From assembly GCA_030761205.1 (NCBI GenBank), contig JAULJL010000039.1, positions 8,814,001 through 8,878,000 on the forward strand: a stretch of 64,000 nucleotides of DNA, read 5' to 3'. Below the pieces are notes generated by a model. It saw only the letters and a program-made list of their open reading frames with translations. It made no database searches and was not told where the DNA came from. Positions 1 through 12,089 of the stretch are shown one piece after another. Source of the DNA: Fremontodendron californicum (taxonomy: Eukaryota > Streptophyta > Magnoliopsida > Malvales > Malvaceae). The translations under genes were made by a program, and so were the position numbers. Numbering within the stretch: position 1 is the first letter of the stretch; each line of letters begins with the position of its first letter.

Positions 1-325
1 ACTCGGCATGTCTTGGTACGACCATGCAAATACATCTACATATTCTCGGAGCAAGGCTATAAGTTCACCTTTTATTGACGACGACAATGTAGTGCCGATT
101 TTAACCTCTTTTATCTCCTCACTATTTCCCAGATTCAACAATTCCAATAGATCCTCATGAGGAAGTACTTGTTTCTCTTCTTGTTCTATTTTTCTTAATA
201 AGTCTGGAGGTAGACCATAATCCTCAATATCTTCGTCGGCCTCAAAATCACTCGTGCAAATGGGCCTCTCAAAATCAATTTCAGAATTACTGGCAGGAAG
301 GTCCTCATATTCCGCATGCGTGCAC
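1..325 (-). pseudogene. Start of the RT exon (protease-RT linker) of Ogre copy 1
   Basis: This is the second-exon coding segment downstream of the intron. The conceptual protein has an acidic linker (EYEDLP, then EIDFERPI) followed by a stretch ending in AWSYQDMP, which precedes the RT domain in Ty3/gypsy polyproteins. The same segment at 61445-61883 in copy 2 continues into a recognisable RT. The exon start is set by the AG at 326-327 on the minus strand, after which the frame is open to the window edge. The RT catalytic region itself is not in this copy's visible part. Confidence 0.75.
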
Positions 326-539
326 CTGTAAATAGGTGGAGAAGAAACAATATAGGAAAACATATATACAATCGAAGTAGAATAAATAGCATAAATGAAA
401 GAATATGCACACATCAGTATGAAGGAAATGCATCATGTTTGTTATTTATTGGATGAAAAGTTTTAGACAAAAGCCCATTACAAAAGAAATTCTTAATATC
501 TTCGGGAAAAAATATTTAAGATTTGTTTAAAGGCATTAC
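326..539 (-). other. Putative spliced intron of Ogre copy 1
   Basis: On the minus strand the G-patch reading frame meets a stop codon that lies inside a GTAATG donor (539 downward). A pyrimidine-rich stretch and CAG acceptor end at 326. Removing these 214 bases joins the G-patch frame to the RT-linker frame without a stop. The homologous intron of copy 2 (61884-62114) has the same borders and phase. Ogre elements are known to carry a spliced intron between protease and RT. The splice borders are inferred from sequence only. Confidence 0.7.
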
Positions 540-1840
540 GTTGGAATAGACCTAAAAACTATAGATAGCTCGGTCGCGCTCCAATTGGTCAGTCTATATC
601 CTGGTGGACAAGGTCGCACCATCCAATTAGCATTTTCTCTTTCAATTCTTTCTTCCTCAGTCGTGCAGATCTCCACATCATACATCTGTTCATCCATATT
701 CACCTGGAATCTCTCGAAGGCTTGCTCTATCATTACGAGCACATCATCAGAATTCTTTTCTCCGAATAGAGAACCGGCTGAGCGAAAGCTGTGAAGGATA
801 GGTGGGAATGTCATAGGCTCCCATTCAATATCCATACCCGAAAGACGGGCCATCCTCCTTTGTCGGTTCCTTTCAACTTGTTTTCTTTTCTCATGGGCCT
901 TCGAAAAATACCCAAGGCCAAACCTGTCTTTCTTTTCTATTACTTCTATTGCTCGAGCCATCCCCTGAAGATATTTCCCGAGACCTTTTCCAGCCCTGCA
1001 GCCTTTTCCCACGGTAGTTTTTACCCCCAGCCTTGTGTTATTGGACAGCCTCGATTTTGGAATTCTTTGTCCTTCTGCGACGAAAACTGCATTTACGAAT
1101 TCCAAAGACCGAAAGTAACATTCTACAGCATCTTCATTGGGTTCAACATAAGAAGATTCAGTAGATGTAGAGGCTATCACGTCCTACTCTCCTGATACAG
1201 TGACTAGACGCCCCTCTATTACAAATTTCAGCTTTTGGTGGAGAGACCAACGTACAGCCCCTGCTGAATGTATCCACGGCCTTCCCAGCAGGCATTATAG
1301 GATGGATTAATATCCATGACCTGAAAGTTCACTGTATAGGTACATGGGCCTATCTCCAGACGAACCTCAATAGTTCCCATCACATCTCTCCTGGTACCAT
1401 CAAAAGCTCGGACCACTGTGCAACTTGGCAGCATATAAGAAATATCCACTGGCAATTTGGACAGGGTTGCCAAAGGCATCACATTCAATGAAGAAACCAT
1501 TGTCCAAAAGGACCCTTGGTAATATGTGCCCCTTACAAGTGGTAGTTATATGGAGAGCTTTTGTTGACCCAATACCATTGGGTGGTATCTCCTCATAGTT
1601 GAAATATATATGGTCGTCTGCCGCGATGTTTCCTACTAGCCTATCCAATTTTTCTACCGATATATTGTTAGCCACGTATGCTTGATTCAATACTCTCAAT
1701 AAGGCATTTCTATGTGGCTCCGAGTTCAAAAGCAAAGATAAGATTGAAATTCTAGCTGGTTGACGTTGCAGTTGCTCAACCACGCTATACTCACTGTGCT
1801 TTATGAATTTTAAGAACTCGTAGGCTTCCTTCTTATTCAC
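540..1840 (-). pseudogene. Retropepsin-like protease plus G-patch region, Ogre copy 1 (frameshifted)
   Basis: The minus-strand product starts in the linker before the protease. It has the retropepsin signature region LPRVLLDNG, then SSLNVMPLATLSKLPVD, in which the catalytic Asp sits in a DNG motif. A further conserved block (GPCTYTVNFQVMDINPSYN) follows. Downstream (1180-540) is a G-patch-like glycine-rich stretch (GKGCRAGKGLGKYLQG, then DRFGLGY). G-patch domains usually bind RNA or partner helicases. One extra A near 1495 splits the protease into two frames, a small deletion follows near 1290 (the copy 2 counterpart reads NCLLGRPW), and an in-frame stop lies near 1195. The intact counterpart in copy 2 (62164-63363) has none of these three lesions. 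The region ends at the intron donor at 539. Confidence 0.82.
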
Positions 1841-1848
1841 CGGCTCTT

Positions 1849-2513
1849 TTATTCTATTAACTGGGGCTGATCCCCTTTCTGTTTTTTTGACAAATCCATC
1901 TCAATATGGATTGGTTCAGCTGCTTTCTTCCTCTTGTCCATTCCTCTATATTTTCTTGTTAACCCTTGTTCAGCAGCCTCAGGAGCATAACACCTTCCAC
2001 TTCGAGTTAAGTGCCCCACACCTGTGATATCCTGCTGACTCGAAGACCCAGGCATAACCATGCTGCAGTCGTATTTCCATGGTGCAGCTTTATTTTCCTT
2101 GTATGAAAAAGAAACAGGCAGATCAATGATTAACTTAGGCGCACTTTCCTCAATGACTGGCATGACTTTCCCCTCTGGTTCATCATAATAAATGATCAAG
2201 GGTCTTTCTTTCCCGTAGTCAGCTGTATTTTCAATAACCTCTATTTCTTCCTCTGTCTCTTCGTAAAACTGGGCCTCCCCACTATCCATCATTTTTTGGA
2301 CTTTAACCAGGAAGTCCCTGCAGTCCTGTATGACATGACCTCCACACTTATGGAACGGGCACCAATTCTGCACCCTTTTTGCTACCATTTTCAAAATGTC
2401 CGCATCTCCCACCATCCCTGCCTTGACCATCTCGACCCATACTATCAACATTGGAGTCTTGACTTCCCTGACGTCCCTCTTTACCCTTCTGACTTCCCCT
2501 GTCCATACTGCAT
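1849..2513 (-). pseudogene. gag-protease linker with Cys/His motif, Ogre copy 1
   Basis: The main open stretch is 2451-1849 on the minus strand (200 residues). Near its start it has WCPFHKCGGHVIQDC, a Cys/His spacing like the degenerate zinc knuckles found after gag in this lineage. Acidic segments follow (ETEEEIEVIEN), then PLIIYYDE, a hydrophobic patch APKLIIDLP, and a basic KKRK-type tail. The equivalent piece in copy 2 is 63601-63996. Stops at both ends separate it from gag and protease here, although these parts are normally one polyprotein. The precise function of the linker is not known to me. Confidence 0.7.
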
Positions 2514-4200
2514 TTACCTGATTCCCCTATGATCTGGCAATGGATTCCTCGCTATATTTGGCCTATTCTTTGCCCCAAACTTTATAACTCCGGCATTGAT
2601 CAGGCTTTGGACTTTCTTTTTAATAGCCAGGCAATCTTCAGTCGAATATCCTTGAATTCCTGCTTGGTATGCGCAGTTAGTGTTTGCATTGTACCACCTT
2701 GGATATGGAGGTGTCAGAGGTTTGAGGTACACGGGTGCAACAAGTTGACCCTAAAATAGTTTAGGATATAGCTCACCATAGGTGGTAGGAATCGGATCAA
2801 ATTGGGGTTTTTGATCGTTCCTTGGTGAATGTTGATCATTACGCCCAGCTCCTTGAGTGTTTGGGATAGTGTTTCGGGAAAGGTTTATTTGTGGGGATAT
2901 GCTAGTTGGAAATGGCTGTTGTGGTATATTGGTGTAAGGGAAGGGATTTTGGGTAAGGTGGTTCACATTGGGGTAATAAAGATTATACCCTGGGTAAGGT
3001 GTGTAGGGTGTAGGAGGTGCATAAGATGTGGTAGGAGTATAAGGCCTTGGTGGTGTATGTGGTGTGGGAGGTACATATGGGTATTGGTTGATACTAACTG
3101 CATGGGTCTCTTCTTTCTTCCTAGCAGGGAATACCTTTTTCTGAATAGAAGGCTCACCCCCTTCCATTTTCCCATTCTTAATGGCCGATTCTATCATCTC
3201 CCCAGATATTACCATGTCTGCAAAGTACTTGGTGGCACTCCCCACCAATTTATCATAATATGGTTCTTTCAAAGTGTTGATGAAAAGCACTGTGGTTTCT
3301 TTGCTAGTTAAAGGGGGTTGCACTTGTGTGGCCAGATCCCTCCACCTTTGTGAGTATTCTTTGATGCTCTCATTAGACCTCTTCTCCATGTTCTGTAGTG
3401 ACAGCCTATCAGGTACCATGTCGGACACATGCTTATAATATTCCATGAAAGCCCTGGCTAAATCCGTCCATGAACGAATCTTGGTACGACTCAGCTGATT
3501 GTACCATCTGGTTGCTGCCCCTGTCAAGCTATCTTGGAAACAATGAATAAGCAGTTTCTCATTATCATCATGCCCCGTCATCCTTCTACAGTACATGGTC
3601 AAATGTGCTGATAGGTTGGTAGTCCCATTGTATTTTTCAAAGTCTGGTACTTTGAACTTTGGGGGAATTACCAGATCATGTACTAAGCTCATCTCTTTGG
3701 CATCTAGACTGCCAAATAACTCCGCCCCTTCAACGGCCCTCAGCCTCTCCTCCAGCAGTTGATATTTTTTCTGTGATTCTGCCATTTTGACCCTCTTCAG
3801 CTCAGTCATCTTTGCTTTTTCCTTTCCAACTAGTTCCTCAAAGTCTGGAACATTAACATCATTTAGGTCAACTCCCACATTACCTTTTTCAAGAACATAG
3901 TTCTGTGTCTCTGCAGCTGGCTAGATGTAAACATAGGAGGCTGCCCCAATTGGCACCTCTTGGCCCTTTTGCTGTATGTTTTCAGGCTAATCCTCTTTAA
4001 CTACCACCCTTTTCCCAGTGACCGAGTTCTCCCCCGGCCTTTTTTGTTTCATCATGGCACTCATCATTTCCATGAGCTTAGTCATCTGTTCTCAAGACTC
4101 CTCATGAGATTTAGCTAACTGTTCCTACAGTTCCCTCTGAGTTCTTTCCATTCTTTCAATTCTAGCAAGCTAATCGTTTTCCATAGCTCTGGCTTGAGAT
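2514..4200 (-). pseudogene. gag (capsid) of Ogre copy 1, with stops
   Basis: The best open stretch is 3878-2751 on the minus strand (375 residues). It carries the retrotransposon gag core: KFKVPDFEKYNGTTNLSAHL, then LIHCFQDSLTGAATRWYNQL, and SNESIKEYSQRWRDLATQV. The core is followed by a long Pro/Tyr-rich region (PPTPHTPPRPYTP and similar). An N-terminal coiled-coil-like stretch rich in Glu, Lys and Met runs back to about 4200 but contains stops. After a stop near 2751 the C-terminal part resumes (2732-2514) with PRWYNANTNCAYQAG and EDCLAIKKKVQ, resembling the Cys/His element of Ogre gag. The product would form the virus-like particle shell. The reading frame as it stands is not functional. 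Confidence 0.85.
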
Positions 4201-4612
4201 CGAGTATTGTAAGGGTGTCGAAAATCCGTTTCTTTCTGAGTGCGACCAATTTTACCTTTAGTTTTGAAAACCACGAATTAGAAATTATTGACACATCTTT
4301 TTTTTTTGTTTTATAAAATGAATGAATGAATATATGACTATATGTGAATGAATGAATCAAATAAAATGGATATGTACACAATTACGTATATGAATATGAA
4401 AAAAAATAAATGAATGAACAAGTGAAATGAACAAATAAGTGTTTAAATGAATGAACAAGTAAAAGGAATAAATAAGTGGTTAGGTGTATAAACGAATTTC
4501 AAAAATGAATGATTATAAATATGAGTAAATGTACAAGTGAACAAACAAAACATATAAAATATGAATGCATTTGAATATATTGGCCCCATGATAATTTCAA
4601 CCGAACGGTCTT
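4201..4612 (-). other. AT-rich spacer between ORF1 and gag
   Basis: This stretch has no coding signal on either strand. It is low in complexity with many short TGAATGAA-type runs (for example 4315-4350 and 4395-4465) and a T-run at 4293-4308. In Ogre elements ORF1 and gag are separate reading frames, so this is the expected inter-ORF spacer on the minus strand. Confidence 0.6.
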
Positions 4613-6495
4613 TCATTGATTGCCTAGAACTAAATACATCACAGATAGAATAAAAAGATCACTGCCTAAGATAAATCCGTAATTCGCCTTCAAAAGTGCT
4701 ATTACAAAACTAGTCCTATAGTGAATTCCCAGGTCTTGGACTTTCTTTCACATTCTCCTTTTGATTGCCCTGCTCTTCAATCTGACCCCTACTTGTTCAC
4801 AGCCCCTTGACGCGTCAACAGAAGTATCACCGTGTAAGCTTTCCTTAGCTTGCTTCTCTAGTTGATTGGCTCAGGCTTCCTCATGCTTCGCTCTCTCTTT
4901 CCAGTAGTTATTCTCCTTCTTGAGGTTTTTGACCTCATGTTCACACTCCCCGAAAGTCTTGAGAGTCCCCTCAAATCTGAGCTCGAAGCGGTACCTCTTG
5001 TTCTCCAAATGTAATTCTCGAAGATCGCCCTTAGCGGTGTCCCTTTCTCTCTTGATCTGTTCCTTTTCTCTTTCTCGAGCTGATTCCCTATTTTTCATGT
5101 CCTCAAGTTCTTCTTGCAGTTGGGCAATCTCCTTGCTCATCCGGGTCATTTCTTTTTCAAATTCCGTTCTTGCAATTTCTAACTCTGATGGCATTTCCCT
5201 CGGTGGCGGATTCATGAACTGGACCTCTTCCCCATCTGATGTCAACAACCTATCATTAACCCTTAATTCCCTTCATACCAGGTAATCAGGTGTGACGATA
5301 TCGGCATATCTGGCCACTTTTATCCGGTGAGTTTTCTTCCATGCTTCAATCACTGCCCACACTTTTCCAGAATATCCGTCTTCCCCATAAGTGAAATCGG
5401 ATGATCCTAGATTATGAGTCACGGGTGTGAATTACCGAGACTCAACCTGTCTTTGCACCAACAAAGGCGCATAACTCACAGACCCCCAAATTCCGAGTAG
5501 TGGGACTCCCGAGTTGTTCTCACATTTGTATATAATCGGCATAGGAACAATCCATGGAGCTCTCCAAGTCACCATCTCCCCTTTTAGATTCCGAAACATG
5601 TTGACCCATTTCTCTTCATCCACGTCTTCAGGCCAATCATTTTGAAGGAATTCCCTAATCGAAACCAAAGACTTCATGTATGGTTTGAAGGAAACCTTTT
5701 CTATCTTCCAAAAGTGACTTTGAATCCAAATATAGAGGAGTTGTACACACCTCTTGATTCTCCCTTGTCCTGCCCTTTTGCAAAAATTCAAAGAACAGGT
5801 AGTTTCAGCTATGATAGCCGGAGATGGGTTGATCTTCTGTTCCAACTTTTCAAAGAAATCAAACACGGCTATATCCACATGACCCAATATCTTCGGGAAT
5901 ATAATTAACCCATAGATGGCTAGAGCGAAGATGTCCCTGGCTTTTTCTTTGTCGGAACAACCCAATATCAACTGTCGGAGAGTTTCCCACAAGACCCATT
6001 TTTCTGCTTTGTGTCCACATGACTCTCAACCCATGTTGTATCCATTCCTGTGATCCTGGCCACTTTCTTCTTAAAATCTGAAGGTTTCACTTCCTTCAAA
6101 TATACCCGATCAGGATTAAGACATTCAATACATAACAGTGTTGAATATTCTTCGATCAGTGGTTTCATATCCTCCTTGTTAAAAGTGAAACATCTATAAG
6201 CAGGATTCCAAAACTGTACCATAGCCTGAATCAACCCACTATTGACCTGAATCGAAATTAAGAGTGTTATATCTCCATATTTCTGAGTGAAGGCTTCTTT
6301 CTCTGATACATTCCACTGATTCCAAATGTCGACTAACCCTCAAAGATTATTCTGTCTAGAATCCTCTTTGACCCTTTCCGACAATACTGACACATAATCT
6401 TTCTTGAGGCAATCACCATCCTCCCTCTGATCTTTTTCCGACCGTGCCCTGACTACTGCATGATCTTCTATCACTCAAATAACCTGACACTCCAT
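4613..6495 (-). pseudogene. Ogre ORF1 (DUF7745-like protein), decayed
   Basis: ORF1 is the extra gene upstream of gag that marks Ogre elements; its function is unknown. The likely start is the ATG at 6495-6493 on the minus strand. Recognisable blocks are VDIWNQWNVSEKEAF, QAMVQFWNPAYRCFTFN, LAIYGLIIFPKILGHVD, WIQSHFWKIEKV, and VTWRAPWIVP followed by LLGIWGSVSYAPLLV. This pattern matches the plant family I know as DUF7745, assigned from memory. The C-terminal part (5248-4871) is strongly charged and heptad-like (EKEQIKRERDTAKGDLREL) and should form a coiled coil. Breaks include a frameshift near 5980, in-frame stops near 6475 and 6345, a stop at 4871-4873 and one near 4750. Conceptual translation continues past those last two to a stop at 4613. 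Confidence 0.8.
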
Positions 6496-7374
6496 GAAAA
6501 TCCTTTGGGTTGATGACTATCCCGACGCCAATAAACTTCAAGTGTATGATGATGTCTATGATGCATGTCAAAGAAAAAAAAATAGAAAGAAATAGATTAG
6601 TAAAGAAATGAATTCACAAATATAACATAAATAACAACATGCTTTAAGAAAATATCCCAAAAATTTAAACAGAGCTTTGGCATTACGGCGCCTTTGGGAC
6701 AAAATAAAAAGTTTATTACGAGCGATATGATGTTCGTTCATCATCACCCAATTTGTATCTAACATATAGAAAGATGGTAAAAGGTTGGAAATATTCCTCC
6801 ATGTGTTCTTAAACTTTGGGTATCTAACAGAAATCCATCATGGCTTTGCCTAGGTTCACTATATGAAGGTGAATCGGTTCTAAGGCCCCGAATTGTTCCT
6901 TACTGTCATCGGTGAAGGCTAGTAAGGAACCCCGATAAAAGCAGGTTCAATTCGTTAGAGTATATTTTCTGTGTCCGTACGGAGGATTATCACGAAGACA
7001 TTAGGTACTTTACTCCCACTTAAAAGGACGGAACCCGGGTAGAGGATTCATGTTATGCAAATGCAAATACAATGTGTGCGGAGGAACAAAACAAACCTGT
7101 CACCACCTATTCTACACCCCTTATTCTAAATACCCCACTAAAATCAAACAATGTAAAGCATCAGTCAAACAAATATATAAATATACGCAACAAAATAACC
7201 AGAGAACAAATAATAATATAATGCACATGACGATGGACATATTTAAAACATTTTATTATCTTCAAAATTCTCTTTTATTTTCAAAATATGGGAATTAAAA
7301 TTAAATACCAATTAAACCAACAAAACCGAGACTTAAATAACACACGACTAATTCTAGGCCTGACTCTCTAAAAA
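6496..7374 (-). other. 5' leader of Ogre copy 1
   Basis: This lies between the ORF1 start and the primer-binding site. It has no coding potential that I trust. It shares blocks with 16970-17815 in the second Ogre element: around GCGCCTTTGGG, CATTCCTCCATGTGT, GTGAAGGCTAGTAAGG and GGCCTGACTCTCTAAA. These shared blocks show that both are leaders of related elements. The leader is AT-rich near 7140-7310. Confidence 0.7.
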
Positions 7375-7393
7375 GTCCCCAGTGGAGTCGCCA
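7375..7393 (-). other. Primer-binding site of Ogre copy 1
   Basis: The minus strand reads TGGCGACTCCACTGGGGAC three bases inside the LTR end. It starts with TGG, complementary to the CCA end of a tRNA. Ogre elements are reported to prime from tRNA-Arg; I could not verify the tRNA here. A diverged version occurs at 17816-17834. Confidence 0.8.
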
Positions 7394-8199
7394 AGCTGTA
7401 GCAACCTAAAAAAATATTAACAAATAAAGTCTCATCGCAAGACTTTATTATTCGTTTTCCTTAGGCGTGACGTTTAAAAAAAATGAGGAGAAGTCGACTT
7501 AATTCTTGTAAAAAATGAAGGTGTCGATACGTGATCCCGGATCGCGGGGAACCGGTCGAGTGAGGGGAAACAGAAGTAGAGGAAAAGATGACTTAATTCC
7601 CTTAGAAATAATAAAAGGTCGAGGGTATGAAAACGGCCTCGTAAAAAGACATGGAGTCACCACCAATCTTTTTTAGCTAGGTGTGATCGGCCACCTATTA
7701 AAACCGATTTTGTAAAAGATTTTAAAATTAATTAAAACATTTTCTTAAAAACCAATTTTAGGTCTGCGTTATAAACCAGAGAAATCAAAGAAGCGGGTTC
7801 GGGAGTCGGTTACGTGCGGGAAAGGATTAGCACCCTCGCAACGCCCGTATAAACCGGTACCTTATTAATCGTGTGTTATCCCAAGTCTCGGTAAAAAGTT
7901 GGTTTTTAATTTAGTATTTCAAGTTAATTCCCAATTTTAAGAAAAATAATTCCATTTTTAATTGAAAATGATTCGAAATTTATTAATTCAAAATTTTCCT
8001 ACATTCCCCGACAAAATCGGCAAAATATAGAAATTTTTATTCATTTGGAAAACTTTCTGAATCATTCTCGTTTTTTGAAAGAAAGATATTCCTTTATGAA
8101 TGATAATTGATGATATTCCTTCCAGCAAACCCGGTAGAGAACTCATGAATTATTTTAACTCGGGAATATCTTTATTTTTTATTGAAAATCATTATCTTT

Positions 8200-8480
8200 T
8201 TCAAAACATTTTAAAAAATATGAATATGGACATGTATGACATAAATAAAATGACATGGTAAATCTAGATAATATAATGCAACCTAACTGACATGACATAA
8301 TTCAAATGACATAGTATATTCTAGGTAAAATAGAAAAAATCCTAAGTATCATGGTATATTCTAAATGAGATAAAATGATTTAAATGACATGGCAATTCTA
8401 AATGATATGGCATATTTTAAATGACATGGCATGTTATAAATGAAATAACCTAAATGGCATGGAATATGATCTAAATGACA
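8200..8480. repeat. Short tandem motif array in LTR 7397-13340
   Basis: This is a degenerate array of AAATGACATGGCATATTCT-like units. It is the counterpart of the clear 38-bp array at 51230-51580 in the copy 2 LTR and of the denser arrays at 18600-19500 and 27620-28070. Confidence 0.6.
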
Positions 8481-10634
8481 AGAGATGACATGGAATTAAA
8501 ATAATACTAACATATAATACGCATGAAAATACTAATAAAAATAATAAGTATGAACATAGTATATGCTAAACAATGTGACAAAAATAACTAAATAAAAAAA
8601 AAGCATAGGATATCATGAAACATTAAAAAAATCATATGGAAAACAAATATTAGATCATAAAATGTGAATTAAAATAATAATAATATCATGGAAAATATCA
8701 TAGCAAAAATCACACATTTAAATAAAATGCATGAATATGGAAAATGCAATGCATGAAAAATGTATTTTTTCCTTTAATTAAAGAAATCCGTATATCTAAA
8801 AAGATATCCGGCTACCTTAGGAAAATATGTCAAATTAGATTTTTGAAAAATAATGAAACTTTGTGATTGTTTGAAAATAATTTAGAATAAAAATTTGAAT
8901 AAAAATTAAAACCCTCACTAAACCCTTTTAAAATGGCTCTAATTTCCTAAGTTTAAAATCCCGGACTTAACTACCCTTAACCCGAGATTCATAAAATCAT
9001 TTTCAATGTTTAAAAAGGCTTAGAAACTACCCTAGGACAGTAGCTAAAACTTCTACCCAACCCCCTCTAAATGCCTTAGCCAAATTCTACCCTTATTCCT
9101 CTTTTGATTTCAAATCTGCCTCTACTGTCCGATTTTTCCACACGAATTTTTAGCCTATTTTTCAAAATTCTAAAAATTCTAAAAACAATATTGGAGACTT
9201 AGAACATGTAAATCTACACGAGAAAAAAATTTCTTAATTTTCTGATTAAATATGACTGCCCAAAAAAATTGGAGATGTTCGAGTACTGGGTGAAAAAAAC
9301 TGTTTGTCAAAACACATTTTTTGCCTTTGATAAATTCATTCAAAAACCAAAGTGGAAATTGTTGGAAATCATCCTTAAGACCTAAGGACAGTAGCTAAAC
9401 ATTTTAAAAACCTTGGACAAAATTGGCTAAGTAAAAAAAAAATCACAAAGGTAGAATGATCAATTTGACAATTCCTTAATTTTCCACAAGTATGCTCTAG
9501 AGAGCATGACTTTGAGCCATTAATTGGCCTAAGTCACAAATCAAATGTCAATGAATGGAATGCATGAACATACAGAAAATGAAATGTATGAAATGCATGG
9601 TCAAAAGGTCTAAATGGTAAAGGAAATGCATGACAATTCAAGGCAATCTAAATGCCTAGCATGAATTTGCATGGCAATAAATGCTATCCTAACTCTATAT
9701 GCATGCAATGCTTGATAATGTAAATGTGACTAGGACCTAATATGTCATAAATATGCATGAAAATGAATGTGACCTAAGACCTAAATAGCATATTAATGCA
9801 TGACAATACCAATGTGATTTAGGACTCAATATGCATGGCAATACCAATATGGCCTAGACCTAAAATGTAGTGAGCATGCATAGCAATATTATGAACATAT
9901 AATGACTCATGAAATTAATGTCAATGCTGGAAAAAAAGTAGCTAATAAACAATTTCAAGATATGATAATGCAAAGCATGTTACCTAAACAATATGCAAAT
10001 GCATCACAAGGCAAGGGATGCATGAAGAGGCCAAATGATCACATGAGACTCTAATGCAATCCTACTTAGTAAATGACCTAAATAAATGACAAACCATATC
10101 AAAATGCATAATGTCATGACATTTTCAATAAAATATAATATACCAAAATCAAAATGCACAAGCTCATGGCATGGAAATGCAAGCCAGTTAAGAAACAAAA
10201 GAAAAATGCACATGCAAGGCAAACAAAATGGAATGGCCGAATATGCATGAAATAATATGATGGCATTTTTATCATAGCATTTTCATAAGCACAAGACAAA
10301 CTAAAATCAGAATAAGCAAGTTCATGACATGGAGATATAAACAAGCTAAGAAGCAAAAGAAAAATATACATACAAAGCAAACAAACATGGTATGACCGAA
10401 TATGCATGAAACAAAATTATGAAAATGCAAACATGAAATACATGGTACATAGAAAAATGCACAACATGGATATATGAACAACAAAAGCCAAATATGCAAG
10501 GATGAAATATCAAGAATGGAAATGAAATAGAACAAATATAGCATAGAAAATAATGTAAAGAAAATGTATACACAAGATTTAACATAGACATGCAGAAATT
10601 ATAAGCAAAACAAGTAAGTAGAACAAGGAAAGTT

Positions 10635-10890
10635 AAGCTCCATGGATGGTATCAAATGGGCATAGCCTCTCACCAAACCATAATCACTTGGTCTTGCCAA
10701 GATCATGAAGCCTTTCCATCTCATCAAAACAGAAAATAAACCATGTAAAATAGAAAATAAGGTAAGCTTCATGGATGGTGTCAAATGGGCATAGCCTCTC
10801 ACCAAACCATATTCACTTGGTCTAGCCAAGATCATGTAGCCATTTAAACCTTTTTTGTTTCATTTTTTGTAAAAATCAGAACCTTAGAAT
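10635..10890. repeat. 129-bp tandem duplication in LTR
   Basis: Two units start at 10635 and 10764. Both contain CATGGATGGT, CAAATGGGCATAGCCTCTC and ACTTGGTCT, with few differences, so the period is 129 bases. I did not see this duplication in the copy 2 LTR. Confidence 0.8.
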
Positions 10891-11399
10891 ACTTAAAAAA
10901 AAACTTGTATAAATCATTTTTCACAACAACATGCAAGGAAGAAAAAAAGAAAAAAACAAGGCAAAAAAAATGAGCCATTCGGCCATGGCATGAAACTCTA
11001 AGAAAAAACTTGTTTCCATCATTTAAAAGAAGAAGAAGGAGATGAAAACTTGAATAAACATTAAGAAACTTTATTTCTAAGAAAAATTTTGTAGGAAAAC
11101 ATGATAGAAAAACCAAGAAAACACCATGAAAATGAAGAAAAAAGGTAGATTAGAACTTGGTAGAGATGACTACCTTCAAACTCTCTAATGAAAACCTTTT
11201 TTTTTTCTTTCAAAGCCTTTTTTCTTGTGAAATTAGCTACTGTTTTCAAGACAAAAACCCTCTAAAAAATGAAACTCCCCCTCTCCCTTTAGCCTTGGCC
11301 GAAATCCCCCTTAACCATTGGATGAAAATTCCACTTTTTCTCCCCCAATCTTGGCCATTAGATGTAGATATTTTGATGACAACATAAAAATGTCATCTT

Positions 11400-11770
11400 C
11401 CCAATTGATTCCAGCCCTTAAGATGTGTACTCAGCTCTTGTATTAACCTTAGCCATTAGATGCAAAAGAGGACCAATCCCATGCACTCACTTGCTTGCCC
11501 CTCTTGAATGCCTACCTTTGGATGAGTTGTGCTCTTCCATTCTTGGTCATTGGATGAAGCCAACATAAAAATGATATCTTGTAGATTAAATCCAGCCCTA
11601 AACATTTGTACTCAGCCCTTGTAGATGGCCTAAGCCATTGGATGAAAAGAGATAATCTCATGCACTCCCTTGGTCAACCGAATTGATGCTCACCCTTGGA
11701 TGATTTTGTGCTCATCTTTTTTCTTCCATTCTTGGCCATTAGATGAGCATTCTTTTATGAAAAATAAAAA
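11400..11770. repeat. About 181-bp imperfect tandem repeat in LTR
   Basis: The block CCAGCCCTTAAGATGTGTACT at 11411 recurs diverged at 11592 (period about 181). GCCATTGGATGAA-like phrases recur through 11320-11850. Confidence 0.6.
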
Positions 11771-12089
11771 TGTCATTTTGACATTTAAACTTTGCCATTG
11801 GATGGTGCATTCAACTTTCCTACAAGGCACCTAAGCCATTGGATGAAGGGAGACCATTTGCAAGGTTTTAGTTATAGCATGTGGCATGATAGTGACTAGG
11901 GAATTAAATTGCTTAAGCTTCCTTCTTCTCCTCTATGTTGGCTGACCAAAGGAAGAAAAAAATCCCAGCAATTTCTTTATCTTTCATATTTTCCTCAATT
12001 ACCAATTTGCCTTTTTTGGTTTCCTTGGTGAAATGACCTTTTTGTCCCCCGAACTTAAATAAATAGAAAACGGACACCAAATTTGAATT

